Source: Cryptosporangium arvum DSM 44712 (GTDB lineage Bacteria; Actinomycetota; Actinomycetes; Mycobacteriales; Cryptosporangiaceae). Taken from it: 64,000 bases of DNA. The notes under the pieces were generated by a model, which worked only from the letters and a program-made list of their open reading frames with translations, was not told where the DNA came from and made no database searches. The DNA lies in the NCBI RefSeq assembly GCF_000585375.1, contig NZ_KK073874.1, positions 2,294,001-2,358,000 on the forward strand. Direction: 5' to 3'. Numbering within the stretch: position 1 is the stretch's first letter; each line of letters opens with the position of its first letter. Shown here piece after piece: positions 50,198 through 57,853 of the stretch. The translations under genes and the position numbers were made by a program.

Positions 50198-51403
50198 GTG
50201 CGTTCGACACGGCACACGCTGGGCTTCTGGCTGGTCGCCGCGACCCTGTTCATGATCATGGTCGCCGCCAGCGCTCCGTCGCCGCTGTACGTCGTCTACC
50301 AGGCACGATGGCATTTCTCGACGCTGATGCTGACGGTGGTCTTCGCCGTCTACGTGGGGGCGCTGCTGGCCGCTCTGATCACGGTCGGGCGGCTCTCCGA
50401 CCACCTCGGGCGCCGACCGGTGCTGCTGGCGAGTCTGGTGGTCGAAGCAGTCGGGATGGCGGTGTTCCTCTCCGCCGACGGGCTCGGCGGCCTGGTGCTC
50501 GCGCGCGTGATCCAGGGCCTGGCCACCGGGGCCGCCACCGGGACGATCAGCGCCGCGCTCGTCGACCTGCTACCACCGGGTCGGGCCCGGCTCGGCGCGA
50601 TCCTGAACAGCGCGGCGCCGCTCACCGGCTTGGCCTTCGGCGCGTTGGCCTCCGGGTTGCTGGTGCAGTACGTGTCCGCGCCGGAGACCGTGGTGTTCGC
50701 CGGGCTGACGATCGCGTTCGTCCTGCTGGCGGTCCTCGTCGTCGCGCTTCCGGAGACGATCGAACGGCGTCCGGGAGCGCTCACCGCCCTGCGGCCGCGG
50801 CTCGGTGTGCCGCGCGAGGCCAGGGCGACGTTCGTCGCGACCTCGCCGGTGCTGCTCGCGACCTGGGCGATGGGTGGCCTCTACCTCTCACTCGGAGCCT
50901 CGCTGACGTCGGGCGTCCTCGGGGTGGAGAACCACGTCGTCGCCGGACTCGTCGTCTCGGTGCTCGCGGGAGCGGGCGCGGTCGCGGGCGTCGTCGCCAG
51001 TGACCGTGCGCCCGCGCGGGTGATGACGGTCGGGGCCGCGCTGCTCGCGATCGGCACGATCGGCTCGCTGATCGCGCTGGTCGACGGGTCGACGGTCGGG
51101 TTCTTCGCCGGGTCCGCGGTCGCTGGGCTGGGCTTCGGCTCCGGCTTCCTGGGCGCGCTGCGGTCGCTGGCTCCGCTGGCGGCACCGGCCGAGCGCGGTG
51201 GCCTGTTCGGCGCGATCTACACCGTGTCGTACCTGGGGTTCAGCGTGCCCGCGGTGATCGCCGGTGTGCTCGTGCCCCGGGTCGGTCTGCGCGAGACCGC
51301 AGTCGGCTACGGCCTGGTCGTGATCGCGCTCGCCCTGAGCGTCGTCGTTCCCCGCGTGTTCCGGATCCGACGCCCGGTCCGCGCCACCCCGGCCGCCGAC
51401 TAG
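50198..51403 (+). CDS. MFS transporter
   Basis: 401 residues from GTG 50198 with GGAGGAA just upstream. Twelve membrane helices; the loop 2-3 motif GRLSDHLGRRPVLL is the MFS motif A, and RVIQGLATGAATGTISAALVDLLPPGRA resembles sugar/drug exporters of the DHA1 group. Likely efflux, repressed by the divergent ArsR protein. It overlaps the convergent STAND gene by 4 bp. Confidence 0.88.
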   Translation: MRSTRHTLGFWLVAATLFMIMVAASAPSPLYVVYQARWHFSTLMLTVVFAVYVGALLAALITVGRLSDHLGRRPVLLASLVVEAVGMAVFLSADGLGGLVLARVIQGLATGAATGTISAALVDLLPPGRARLGAILNSAAPLTGLAFGALASGLLVQYVSAPETVVFAGLTIAFVLLAVLVVALPETIERRPGALTALRPRLGVPREARATFVATSPVLLATWAMGGLYLSLGASLTSGVLGVENHVVAGLVVSVLAGAGAVAGVVASDRAPARVMTVGAALLAIGTIGSLIALVDGSTVGFFAGSAVAGLGFGSGFLGALRSLAPLAAPAERGGLFGAIYTVSYLGFSVPAVIAGVLVPRVGLRETAVGYGLVVIALALSVVVPRVFRIRRPVRATPAAD

Positions 51404-53766
51404 GGCCCCGTCCCGCGGCTTCGACAGCCGCCGATCGGGTCGTGGTCCCCGGTCGTGACCAGGTGAGCCAGCGCGGTGGTCGCCCGCTGCTGTTCGTCCG
51501 GGTTGTCGATCTCGAGCGCCAGCGCCAGCGCGGCCCGGTGGCACTCGGCTGCCTCGTCGCCGCGCCGCAGGCCGGCGAGTGCCCGGCCGAGGCCGTTGAG
51601 GGCGCAGCACTCGCCGTAACGCTCGCCCAGGTCGCGGAAGATCGTGAGGGCCTGCCGGTACCACTCGACCGAGGTTTCGCACTCGTCCAGGGCGAGATGG
51701 CCGTCGCCGAGGTTGGTCAGCGCGGTGGCCTCCCCGCCGCGGTGCCGCAGGTCCCGGAAGAGGACCAGCCCTTGCCTGCTGTACTCGATCGCCTCGGCCG
51801 GGTGTCCCAGCTGGGCGTGCGCGGCGGCCAGATTCGTCACCGTGTTGGCCTCGCCGACCCGGTCGCCGACCTGCCGGAACACCTCGAGTGCTCGGCGCTG
51901 GTACTCGGCGGCGAGGTCGCCGCGTCCGCTCGTGCTGTAGACGACGCCCAGGTTGCCGAGCGCGCGGGCCTCCCCGCGGAGGTCACCGGCCGTTCGGTGC
52001 ACGGCGAGGGCCTGCCGGAGGTGGGAGACCGCGGTGGCGTAGTCGCCGAGCTGCCACCACGCCATCCCCAGGTTCGTCAGCGCGACCGCTTCGGCGACGT
52101 CGTCGCCGAGCTGCCGCGCGGCGTCCCGGGCCCGGGTGTGGACGGTCACGGCGTCCGCCGGGTATCCGCCGTTGTCGAGATAGGTGTAGATCGTTCCGGC
52201 CATCCGCACGACGTACTCCGCGCGACCGGCGCCGGCGGCCTCCGCACAGGCCGCGATCAGCGTCGTGCGCTCGCCGTCCAGCCACGCCCGCGCGTCAGTG
52301 GCGTCGGTGAACTCGAGGTGGGTCGCGGACGGCTGCGGCAGCTCCGGACGGCGGTGCCGCTCCGCGGGCGACAACGTGTTCATCGCCGCGGCTGCGGCGT
52401 GCAGGAGGTGGTCGAGGAGACGTGTCAGCGCGTCGCGCCGGTCGGACGGGCGCTCGTCGTCGCGGGCCCGCTCGGCCGCGTACGCCCCGACGAGGTCGTG
52501 CAGCACGTACCGCTCGGCGTCGGACCGCTGCACCAGGTGCTCGTCGACGAGGCCACGCAGCGCCGCGCCGGCCTCGTCCGGGCCGACGCCGAGCAGCGCC
52601 GCGCAGGCGTGGACGTCGAAATCCGGTCCGGGGTGGGCGGCCAGGCGCCGCAGCAGCGTCTGCCGGGGCGTCGGAAGGTGTTGGTACGACAGGTGCAACG
52701 CGAGTTCGACGCCGGTCTCCAGCCGCCGGTCGCGGGACCGTTCGTCGAGCCGGTCGGCGTGATCGGTCACGGTCCAGCCGGGCCTCCCCACCAACTGCCC
52801 GGCGACGACGCTGAGCGCGAGCGGCAGCCGCCCGCACCGGGTCGTGAGCCGCCGGTACGCGGTGGCGTCGGCGCCGATCGCGAGGCCTGGTGCCGCCGCG
52901 ACCAGCAGGGCTTCGGCTTCCCCGGCGCTGAGCACGTCGAGGTCGAGCCGGACGTCCGCGTCGAGCCGCGGGAGCGCACGCCGGGAGGTGACGACGGTGA
53001 CGGCGTCGCCACCCGCGGGGAGCAGGGGGCGGAGCTGCTCCTCGTCGGCGGCGTTGTCGAGCACCAGCAGCGTCCGGGTGCCGGCGAGGAGCTCGGTGAA
53101 GAGCGCGACCTTCGCGGGCAGGCCAGGGGGGATGCGGTGGCCGGGGCGGCCGAGCAGGCGCAGGAACGCGTCGAGAACGGCCCCCGGGTCCGCCGGAGGC
53201 TGCGCCGGATCCGGGTGGAAACCACGGAGGTCGACGAAGAGCGTCGTCTCGAACCGCTGCTCCGCGGCGAGCAGGTGGCCGGCGTGGATCGCGAGCTGGG
53301 TCTTGCCGACCCCGGCCATTCCGGTGATCAGGGCGACGAGCGACCCGTGGGCGGTGAGCCGCGCCAGCTCGGCGTCTCGGCCGACGAAGCCCGGTACGTC
53401 GTCGGGTAGCCGGTCGAGGACCCGCACCTGCGCCGCTGCCCGCGCCCCCGCGACCGCGGCGCGCAACGCCTGCTGCCAGTGCACGAGGTAGCCGGGCTCC
53501 GCGTGCAGCGCCTCGACGACCTCGAGGACCAGTTCCTCGTCGACGCGGCGCCGGCCGGCCTTGAAGCAGTCCACGACGGTGCCGCGCCGGGCGCGCTCGT
53601 GCTCCGGACGCCCGGTGGTCCGCCGGCGGCCGTTGATCCGCCGGGTGATCGTCTCGTACGAGGGGTCCCCGGCCCAGACCTTGAGTGCGCGCAGACACCC
53701 CGCCAGATCGTCGAGGCTGCGGGCGCGCCCGGGGTCGGGCAGCCCGCCGGTTTCCGCGACGGCCAT
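51400..53766 (-). CDS. STAND (NB-ARC)-TPR regulator
   Basis: 788 residues from ATG 53766 (AGGGGA upstream; the frame is open further but without a ribosome site). The N-terminal region (about 15-100, LDDLAGCLRALKVWAGDPSYETITRRING) is a helical module seen at the start of many actinobacterial STAND proteins. The NB-ARC has a P-loop GMAGVGKT (149-156), Walker B TLLVLDNAAD, sensor TSRRALPRL and the GLPL-like GRLPLAL. From about 560 come TPR repeats of 40 residues (EAVALTNLGMAWWQLGDYATAVSHLRQAL and five more), a likely ligand-sensing arm. It is divergent from three micro-ORFs; short peptides are plausible ligands for its TPRs (inference). Confidence 0.88.
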   Translation of the reverse strand: MAVAETGGLPDPGRARSLDDLAGCLRALKVWAGDPSYETITRRINGRRRTTGRPEHERARRGTVVDCFKAGRRRVDEELVLEVVEALHAEPGYLVHWQQALRAAVAGARAAAQVRVLDRLPDDVPGFVGRDAELARLTAHGSLVALITGMAGVGKTQLAIHAGHLLAAEQRFETTLFVDLRGFHPDPAQPPADPGAVLDAFLRLLGRPGHRIPPGLPAKVALFTELLAGTRTLLVLDNAADEEQLRPLLPAGGDAVTVVTSRRALPRLDADVRLDLDVLSAGEAEALLVAAAPGLAIGADATAYRRLTTRCGRLPLALSVVAGQLVGRPGWTVTDHADRLDERSRDRRLETGVELALHLSYQHLPTPRQTLLRRLAAHPGPDFDVHACAALLGVGPDEAGAALRGLVDEHLVQRSDAERYVLHDLVGAYAAERARDDERPSDRRDALTRLLDHLLHAAAAAMNTLSPAERHRRPELPQPSATHLEFTDATDARAWLDGERTTLIAACAEAAGAGRAEYVVRMAGTIYTYLDNGGYPADAVTVHTRARDAARQLGDDVAEAVALTNLGMAWWQLGDYATAVSHLRQALAVHRTAGDLRGEARALGNLGVVYSTSGRGDLAAEYQRRALEVFRQVGDRVGEANTVTNLAAAHAQLGHPAEAIEYSRQGLVLFRDLRHRGGEATALTNLGDGHLALDECETSVEWYRQALTIFRDLGERYGECCALNGLGRALAGLRRGDEAAECHRAALALALEIDNPDEQQRATTALAHLVTTGDHDPIGGCRSRGTGP

Positions 53767-53891
53767 GTGTCCCCTCCCCTGTGGACGGTGCGACGCCACC
53801 ACTCTGTACGGACTCGTTTGGATTCCGCCACCCGGACGGGTGAACCGGGTCGGATAGCTCCTGCCTGCCGATCGCACGGGAGGAGATCGCC

Positions 53892-53915
53892 ATGCGCGGC
53901 ACCGATTGGGAGTGA
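53892..53915 (+). CDS. micro-ORF 1, 7-residue peptide MRGTDWE
   Basis: ATG 53892 to TGA 53915. GGGAGGAG (53878-53885) lies 6 bases upstream of the ATG, an ideal Shine-Dalgarno. It is the first of three tandem units of about 60 bp that share the pattern M-x-x-Thr-acid-Trp-acid-stop. Codons for the shared residues differ between copies (GAT/GAG/GAC), while the linkers between units are unrelated, which points to selection on the peptide. Function is unknown: signalling peptide, tiny RiPP precursor or regulatory leader peptide. Confidence 0.6.
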   Translation: MRGTDWE

Positions 53916-53951
53916 CGTGTCCTTCGCACGCTTCACGGGAGGAGGTCTGGC

Positions 53952-53975
53952 ATGCGGATCACCGAGTGGGACTGA
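53952..53975 (+). CDS. micro-ORF 2, 7-residue peptide MRITEWD
   Basis: ATG 53952 to TGA 53975, with GGGAGGAGG (53937-53945) 6 bases upstream. Starts 60 bp after micro-ORF 1. Keeps Thr4 and Trp6 and the acidic residues at 5 and 7 while position 3 changes to Ile. Confidence 0.6.
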   Translation: MRITEWD

Positions 53976-54010
53976 CCGGTAGTTCGTTCCGGCCCGGAAG
54001 GAGATCGCCC

Positions 54011-54034
54011 ATGCACGGCACCGACTGGGACTGA
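54011..54034 (+). CDS. micro-ORF 3, 7-residue peptide MHGTDWD
   Basis: ATG 54011 to TGA 54034, with GGAAGGAG (53996-54003) 7 bases upstream. Starts 59 bp after micro-ORF 2. It is followed by a strong stem-loop (54042-54071) and then the MFS gene, so all three micro-ORFs sit in the leader of that exporter transcript. Confidence 0.6.
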   Translation: MHGTDWD

Positions 54035-54041
54035 CACCGAC

Positions 54042-54071
54042 CCGGGTGGCGGAGTGGCCTCCGCCGCCCGG
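54042..54071 (+). promoter_or_regulatory. stem-loop between micro-ORFs and MFS gene (possible attenuator)
   Basis: CCGGGTGGCGGAG (54042-54054), loop TGGC, CTCCGCCGCCCGG (54059-54071): 13-bp stem with one G-U pair. It starts 7 bases after the stop of micro-ORF 3 and ends 11 bases before the exporter Shine-Dalgarno (GAAAGG, 54083-54088). No T tract. It could end the micro-ORF transcript or gate the exporter gene. Confidence 0.6.
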
Positions 54072-54093
54072 CCATCACTCGCGAAAGGTGACG

Positions 54094-55305
54094 ATGCCCG
54101 GCGACCGGCGGACCACGGTCCTGCGCGACCGGGAGTTCCGGGGCCTCTGGCTGGCCCAGACGCTCTCGCGCCTGGGCGACCAGCTCGCCCGCGTCGCGCT
54201 CACCGTGCTGGTGTTCCAGACGACCGGGTCCGCACCGGCGGCAGCCGCGGCCTACGCGGTGACGATGCTGCCCTGGCTGATCGGCGGCCCGTTGCTGGGC
54301 TGGATCGGCGACCGGTACCCGCGTCGCGCGGTGCTGATCACCTGCGATCTCGCCGGCGCCGCACTGATCGCGCTGATGGCACTGCCCGGCCTCCCGCTGC
54401 CCGCGCTCTACCTCCTGCTGTTCGTGGCCACGCTGCTCGGGGTGCCGTTCTCCGCGGCCCGCTCGGCGTTGGTGCGCGACGTCTTCCCGGACGACGACCG
54501 CTACGCGTCCGCGACCGCGATCGGCGCGGTGACCGGGCAGTTCGCCCAGGTAGCCGGCTTCGCGGCCGGCGGGCTCCTCGCCGCAGCGACCACGCCGCGC
54601 CAGGCCCTGCTGTTCGACGCGTTGACGTTCCTCGTCTCGGCCGTGCTCGTCCGCCGAACCGTGGCCGATCGGCCGGCTGCCGCCGCGGGCCCATCGCGAC
54701 CGGGGGAGCGCCACGCGCTCGCCGGAGTCCGGCTGGTGTTCGGCGACCGGCGCCTGCGTCGGCTGACCGGCTACGCCTGGCTGGCGACGTTCCACACGGT
54801 GCCGGCCGGTGTCGTCGCCCCGTACGCCGCGGGCTTCGGCGGCGGTGCCCGCACGATCGGCTTCCTCCTCGCCTGTACCGCGTCGGGGACCGCGCTCGCG
54901 ATGGTCGGGCTGAGCCGGTGGGTCTCCGCCGACCGTCGGCTACTGCTGCTGGAGCCGCTGGCGGTGCTGGCCGGGGTGCCCTTGGCGCTCTGCGTCCTCG
55001 CGCCGGGCCCGGTGCTCACCGGCTTTCTCTGGGCGGTCTCCGGTGCCGGCGCCGCCTACCAGCTCGCGGCGAACGTCGCTTTCGTCCGTACGGTGCCCGA
55101 CGACTCCCGCGCACAGGCGTTCGCGCTCGTCGCCGCCGGTCTGGTCGCCGGTCAGGGCGCCGGGGTGCTGCTCGCCGGCGCCCTCACCGTGGTCGTGCCC
55201 AGCCACCTGGTGGTCGCCGGTGCCGGCCTGCTCGCGACGCTCGGGGCGCTGGCACTCTGGTCCGCGAAGCAGCCGGCCGGCGTGACGATTACGTCCGCGG
55301 CGTGA
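54094..55305 (+). CDS. MFS transporter downstream of micro-ORFs
   Basis: 403 residues from ATG 54094 (GAAAGG 5 bases upstream). MFS drug-exporter type: TVLRDREFRGLWLAQTLSRLGDQLARVALTVLVFQTTGS, motif A variant GWIGDRYPRRAVL, and the second half FHTVPAGVVAPYAAGFGGGARTIGF. Ten to twelve membrane helices. Paralogue of the remnant at 49156. Its position behind three micro-ORFs and a stem-loop suggests it exports the peptides or a product connected to them, or that its expression is controlled by their translation. Confidence 0.88.
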   Translation: MPGDRRTTVLRDREFRGLWLAQTLSRLGDQLARVALTVLVFQTTGSAPAAAAAYAVTMLPWLIGGPLLGWIGDRYPRRAVLITCDLAGAALIALMALPGLPLPALYLLLFVATLLGVPFSAARSALVRDVFPDDDRYASATAIGAVTGQFAQVAGFAAGGLLAAATTPRQALLFDALTFLVSAVLVRRTVADRPAAAAGPSRPGERHALAGVRLVFGDRRLRRLTGYAWLATFHTVPAGVVAPYAAGFGGGARTIGFLLACTASGTALAMVGLSRWVSADRRLLLLEPLAVLAGVPLALCVLAPGPVLTGFLWAVSGAGAAYQLAANVAFVRTVPDDSRAQAFALVAAGLVAGQGAGVLLAGALTVVVPSHLVVAGAGLLATLGALALWSAKQPAGVTITSAA

Positions 55306-55491
55306 TCGACAGCGATCCGACCTCGGTAGGTTCTGCTCGTGGAGCGCGTTCGGCCGGCCGAGTCGCCGGGCGCCGATCCGCCTGCGGGAGTAGCGGACGG
55401 TTGTCCCCTGGATCCGCACGCCGTTGTGCGATCCCGCAGACGGGGGCCGGACCGTGCTCACCCGCGACGAGCGGTGTCCGCCCGGCGGTGC

Positions 55492-56040
55492 TCAGGCCGT
55501 TAGGTAGCGCGCGATGGTCGGCCCGAGCCAGTCGGCGAGTGTCGCGTCGTCCATGTCGACGAGGGCAGGCAGCCCGATGATGTGTCGGGCGACGGCGACA
55601 CCGACGACCTGGGAGCCGATCATCGCGGCCCGCTCCTCCGGGCGGTCCACGGCGAGGGCGCCCAGCGCGGGCGCCACGTACTCGGTGAACATCTCGACAA
55701 GCGTGTCGGCGGCCGCGCGGTTGGACGCCGCCGCGCGGAGCAACGGCAGCAGACGGCCGTCGGGCCCCCAGTCGGCGACGAAGAACGGCACGAGCACGGA
55801 GGCCAGCCGCTCGGGTGGCACCCCCGACAGGTCGGGGATCCGCACGTCCACGCGGGACGCCTCGGCGAACAGGCCCGCTTTGTTGCGGAAGTAGTGCATG
55901 ACGAGCGCCGGATCCACGCCGGCCGCGGTGGCCACCGACCGGATCGTCGTCCGGTCGAAGCCCCGCTCTCCGAACTGGAGGCGTGCGACGCCGAGAATCG
56001 CGGCTCGGGTGGCTTCGGGGTCAGAGCTTCGTGCGGCCAC
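55492..56040 (-). CDS. TetR-family regulator
   Basis: 182 residues from GTG 56040. HTH: TRAAILGVARLQFGERGFDRTTIRSVATAAGVDPALVMHYFRNKAGLFAEA; the C-terminal domain resembles the TetR_C group with LIGxxxxGVAVARHIIGLPALVDMD, found in regulators of antibiotic-related genes. It is divergent from a flavin monooxygenase, with two TCAAC-N4-GTTGA repeats in between. Confidence 0.92.
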   Translation of the reverse strand: MAARSSDPEATRAAILGVARLQFGERGFDRTTIRSVATAAGVDPALVMHYFRNKAGLFAEASRVDVRIPDLSGVPPERLASVLVPFFVADWGPDGRLLPLLRAAASNRAAADTLVEMFTEYVAPALGALAVDRPEERAAMIGSQVVGVAVARHIIGLPALVDMDDATLADWLGPTIARYLTA

Positions 56041-56085
56041 CGAACGAGCTTAAGCCCCACCCGGTCCGGTCCGGGCAACGGCAGT

Positions 56086-56099
56086 TCAACGGTTGTTGA
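56086..56099. promoter_or_regulatory. TetR-type operator, copy 1
   Basis: Inverted repeat TCAAC-GGTT-GTTGA, 46 bp upstream of the TetR start. Same arms and spacing as the copy at 56120; centres 34 bp apart. Confidence 0.65.
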
Positions 56100-56119
56100 C
56101 CACGAATGCTAACCTCAGA

Positions 56120-56133
56120 TCAACACGCGTTGA
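56120..56133. promoter_or_regulatory. TetR-type operator, copy 2
   Basis: Inverted repeat TCAAC-ACGC-GTTGA, 21 bp upstream of the monooxygenase GTG, placed to block that promoter. Confidence 0.65.
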
Positions 56134-56154
56134 ACAGCGGGCGGGAGGCGAACC

Positions 56155-57621
56155 GTGCGACCCGACGACGTCGACGTGCTGGTCGTCGGCGGAGGACCGG
56201 TGGGGCTCACGGTCGCCGGAGACATGGCTCGGTCGGGTCGCTCGGTGACCCTGGTGGAGCGACGGCCCCGGAGCAGTTTCTCGCGCCCCGCCGTCGCAAC
56301 CCAGGCCCGCACGCTGGAACTTCTGGACAGTCGCGGGCTTGCCGACGCGTTACTCGAGACGGGTGATCCGATGCCCGCGGTCACCTTGTTCCGCGACGCC
56401 AGGCTCGAGCTCTCGCGCCTGCGGTCGCGGTATCCGTTCGTCCTGATCACGTCGCAGACCGACGTCGATCGGGTCCTCGGCCGCTACGCGTTCGAGCACG
56501 GCGCGACCATCCTCAATCGCGCGGAGGTGATCGCGGCCGAACAGGACGACGAGGGTGTCACCGCCACCGTGCGGCCGACGGACGGCGGTGAAGCCCGGAC
56601 GGTCCGCGCCCGCTATCTGGTCGCGGCCGACGGTGCGCACAGCACGATCCGCGACGTGCTCGGCGTCGGATTCCCAGGCCGTTCGGTTCTGTCGTCCCTC
56701 GTGTTGGCCGACGTCAAGCTGACCGACGGACCCACCGGCACCGGGTTGGTACTCGGGTCCGCCCCGGACTGCTTCGGCTTTCTGGTCCCGTACGGGCGCT
56801 GGGACGACGAGGGTGCCTGGTTCCGGGCGTCGACCTGGGATCGGAACCGTCAGCTGCCGGACTCCGCTCCGGTCGCGCGCGACGAGATCGCCTCGGTGCT
56901 CATCCGTGCGATGAAGCGCGACGTCGGTCTCGTCGACGTCGGCTGGCGGTCGCGTTTTCACTGCGACGAACGCCAGGTCGACGCGTATCGCGTCGGCCGG
57001 GTGTTCTTCGCCGGCGACGCCGCCCACGTGTGCTCGCCGATGGGTGGCCAGGGCATGAACACCGGCATCCAGGACGCGGCCAACCTGTCCTGGAAGCTCG
57101 ACGCCGTCCTCGGTGGCGCCGAGGACGAGGTGCTGGACTCCTACCACGACGAGCGGTACCCGGTGGGAAAGAGCGCGCTCCGGCGGTCCGGGGTGATGAT
57201 GCGCGGCGTCACGTTGGAACCCCGACTCGCTCGCGTTGCCCGCGATCTGATCGCGTCGCGACTACTCGGCCTGCGGCGCGTGAGCGACCTGCTGGCCGGG
57301 AACTTCGCCGGCACCGAGATCCGGTATGCGCGCCGCCGCGGTCAGCATCCGCTCGTCGGTACCCGCGCAACCGAGGTTCCGCTGGTCGGCAAACGCCTGA
57401 CGGAGGTGCAGCGCAGGCCCGGGTTCGTCCTGATCAGGCCGCGGAACTCCGGTCCGGTGGCGGCGGCGGAGGTCGTGCGGGTCGAGCGCACCGACGACGG
57501 TCCCGCCCTGCTGGTACGGCCGGACGGCTACATCGCCTGGGCCGGGACGCCGACCGACGGCGGCTGGGTGGAGGAGTTGCGCTGGTGGACCGGCGTCCGC
57601 GCAGCCGTGGTACCGCGGTAA
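56155..57621 (+). CDS. FAD-dependent aromatic-ring monooxygenase (PHBH/TetX superfamily)
   Basis: 488 residues from GTG 56155. The dinucleotide motif VLVVGGGPVGLTVAGDMARSG, the DG motif YLVAADGAHSTIRDVLGV and the second FAD motif VFFAGDAAHVCSPMGGQGMNTGIQDAANLSWKL are all intact. The C-terminal thioredoxin-like domain (GFVLIRPRNSG) is present, as in polyketide hydroxylases and rifampicin monooxygenases. It uses NAD(P)H and O2 to hydroxylate an aromatic. Control by the divergent TetR suggests induction by its substrate. It may be separate from the RiPP genes that follow 82 bp later. Confidence 0.92.
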   Translation: MRPDDVDVLVVGGGPVGLTVAGDMARSGRSVTLVERRPRSSFSRPAVATQARTLELLDSRGLADALLETGDPMPAVTLFRDARLELSRLRSRYPFVLITSQTDVDRVLGRYAFEHGATILNRAEVIAAEQDDEGVTATVRPTDGGEARTVRARYLVAADGAHSTIRDVLGVGFPGRSVLSSLVLADVKLTDGPTGTGLVLGSAPDCFGFLVPYGRWDDEGAWFRASTWDRNRQLPDSAPVARDEIASVLIRAMKRDVGLVDVGWRSRFHCDERQVDAYRVGRVFFAGDAAHVCSPMGGQGMNTGIQDAANLSWKLDAVLGGAEDEVLDSYHDERYPVGKSALRRSGVMMRGVTLEPRLARVARDLIASRLLGLRRVSDLLAGNFAGTEIRYARRRGQHPLVGTRATEVPLVGKRLTEVQRRPGFVLIRPRNSGPVAAAEVVRVERTDDGPALLVRPDGYIAWAGTPTDGGWVEELRWWTGVRAAVVPR

Positions 57622-57703
57622 AAGCGGTGTTACTTCCCTTGTGGACAAGTGGGGTACGGCTGATGCTGGTATGGACCCGTCCCCGTCCGAGGAAGGAATC
57701 GCC

Positions 57704-57853
57704 ATGTTCACGAAGACAGACGAGACACTGACCGCGGTCACGCCGGAATTGCTGCAGGAGCTCCTGGTGAACGGTGAAGGAGCGGCGACCGACGACGCGC
57801 TCGAGGGCGGGTTCGTTCCGATCTGCGTCCAGCCGCCGTCGGCCCGCCGTTGA
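57704..57853 (+). CDS. putative RiPP precursor peptide, 49 residues
   Basis: ATG 57704 with GGAAGGAA 5 bases upstream (57691-57698). The peptide has an acidic leader with an amphipathic helix (TPELLQELLVNG), a Gly-Gly at 35-36 (DDALEGG) and a short C-terminal segment FVPICVQPPSARR with a single Cys. The stop codon overlaps the TTG start of YcaO, so both are translated together. Size, leader character and coupling to YcaO-TfuA make it the likely thioamidation substrate. The cleavage site after Gly36 is a guess. Confidence 0.75.
   Translation: MFTKTDETLTAVTPELLQELLVNGEGAATDDALEGGFVPICVQPPSARR

Noticed and set aside
53878-54034. Explaining the micro-ORFs as a simple tandem DNA repeat
   Set aside because: Only the ribosome sites and coding triplets are conserved; the roughly 35-bp linkers share no similarity, and changes within the ORFs keep the residue pattern.
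57621-57703. Dedicated promoter for the RiPP precursor (TGGACA ... TGGTAT)
   Set aside because: Boxes are weak and the spacer is 19 bases; read-through from the monooxygenase gene cannot be excluded.
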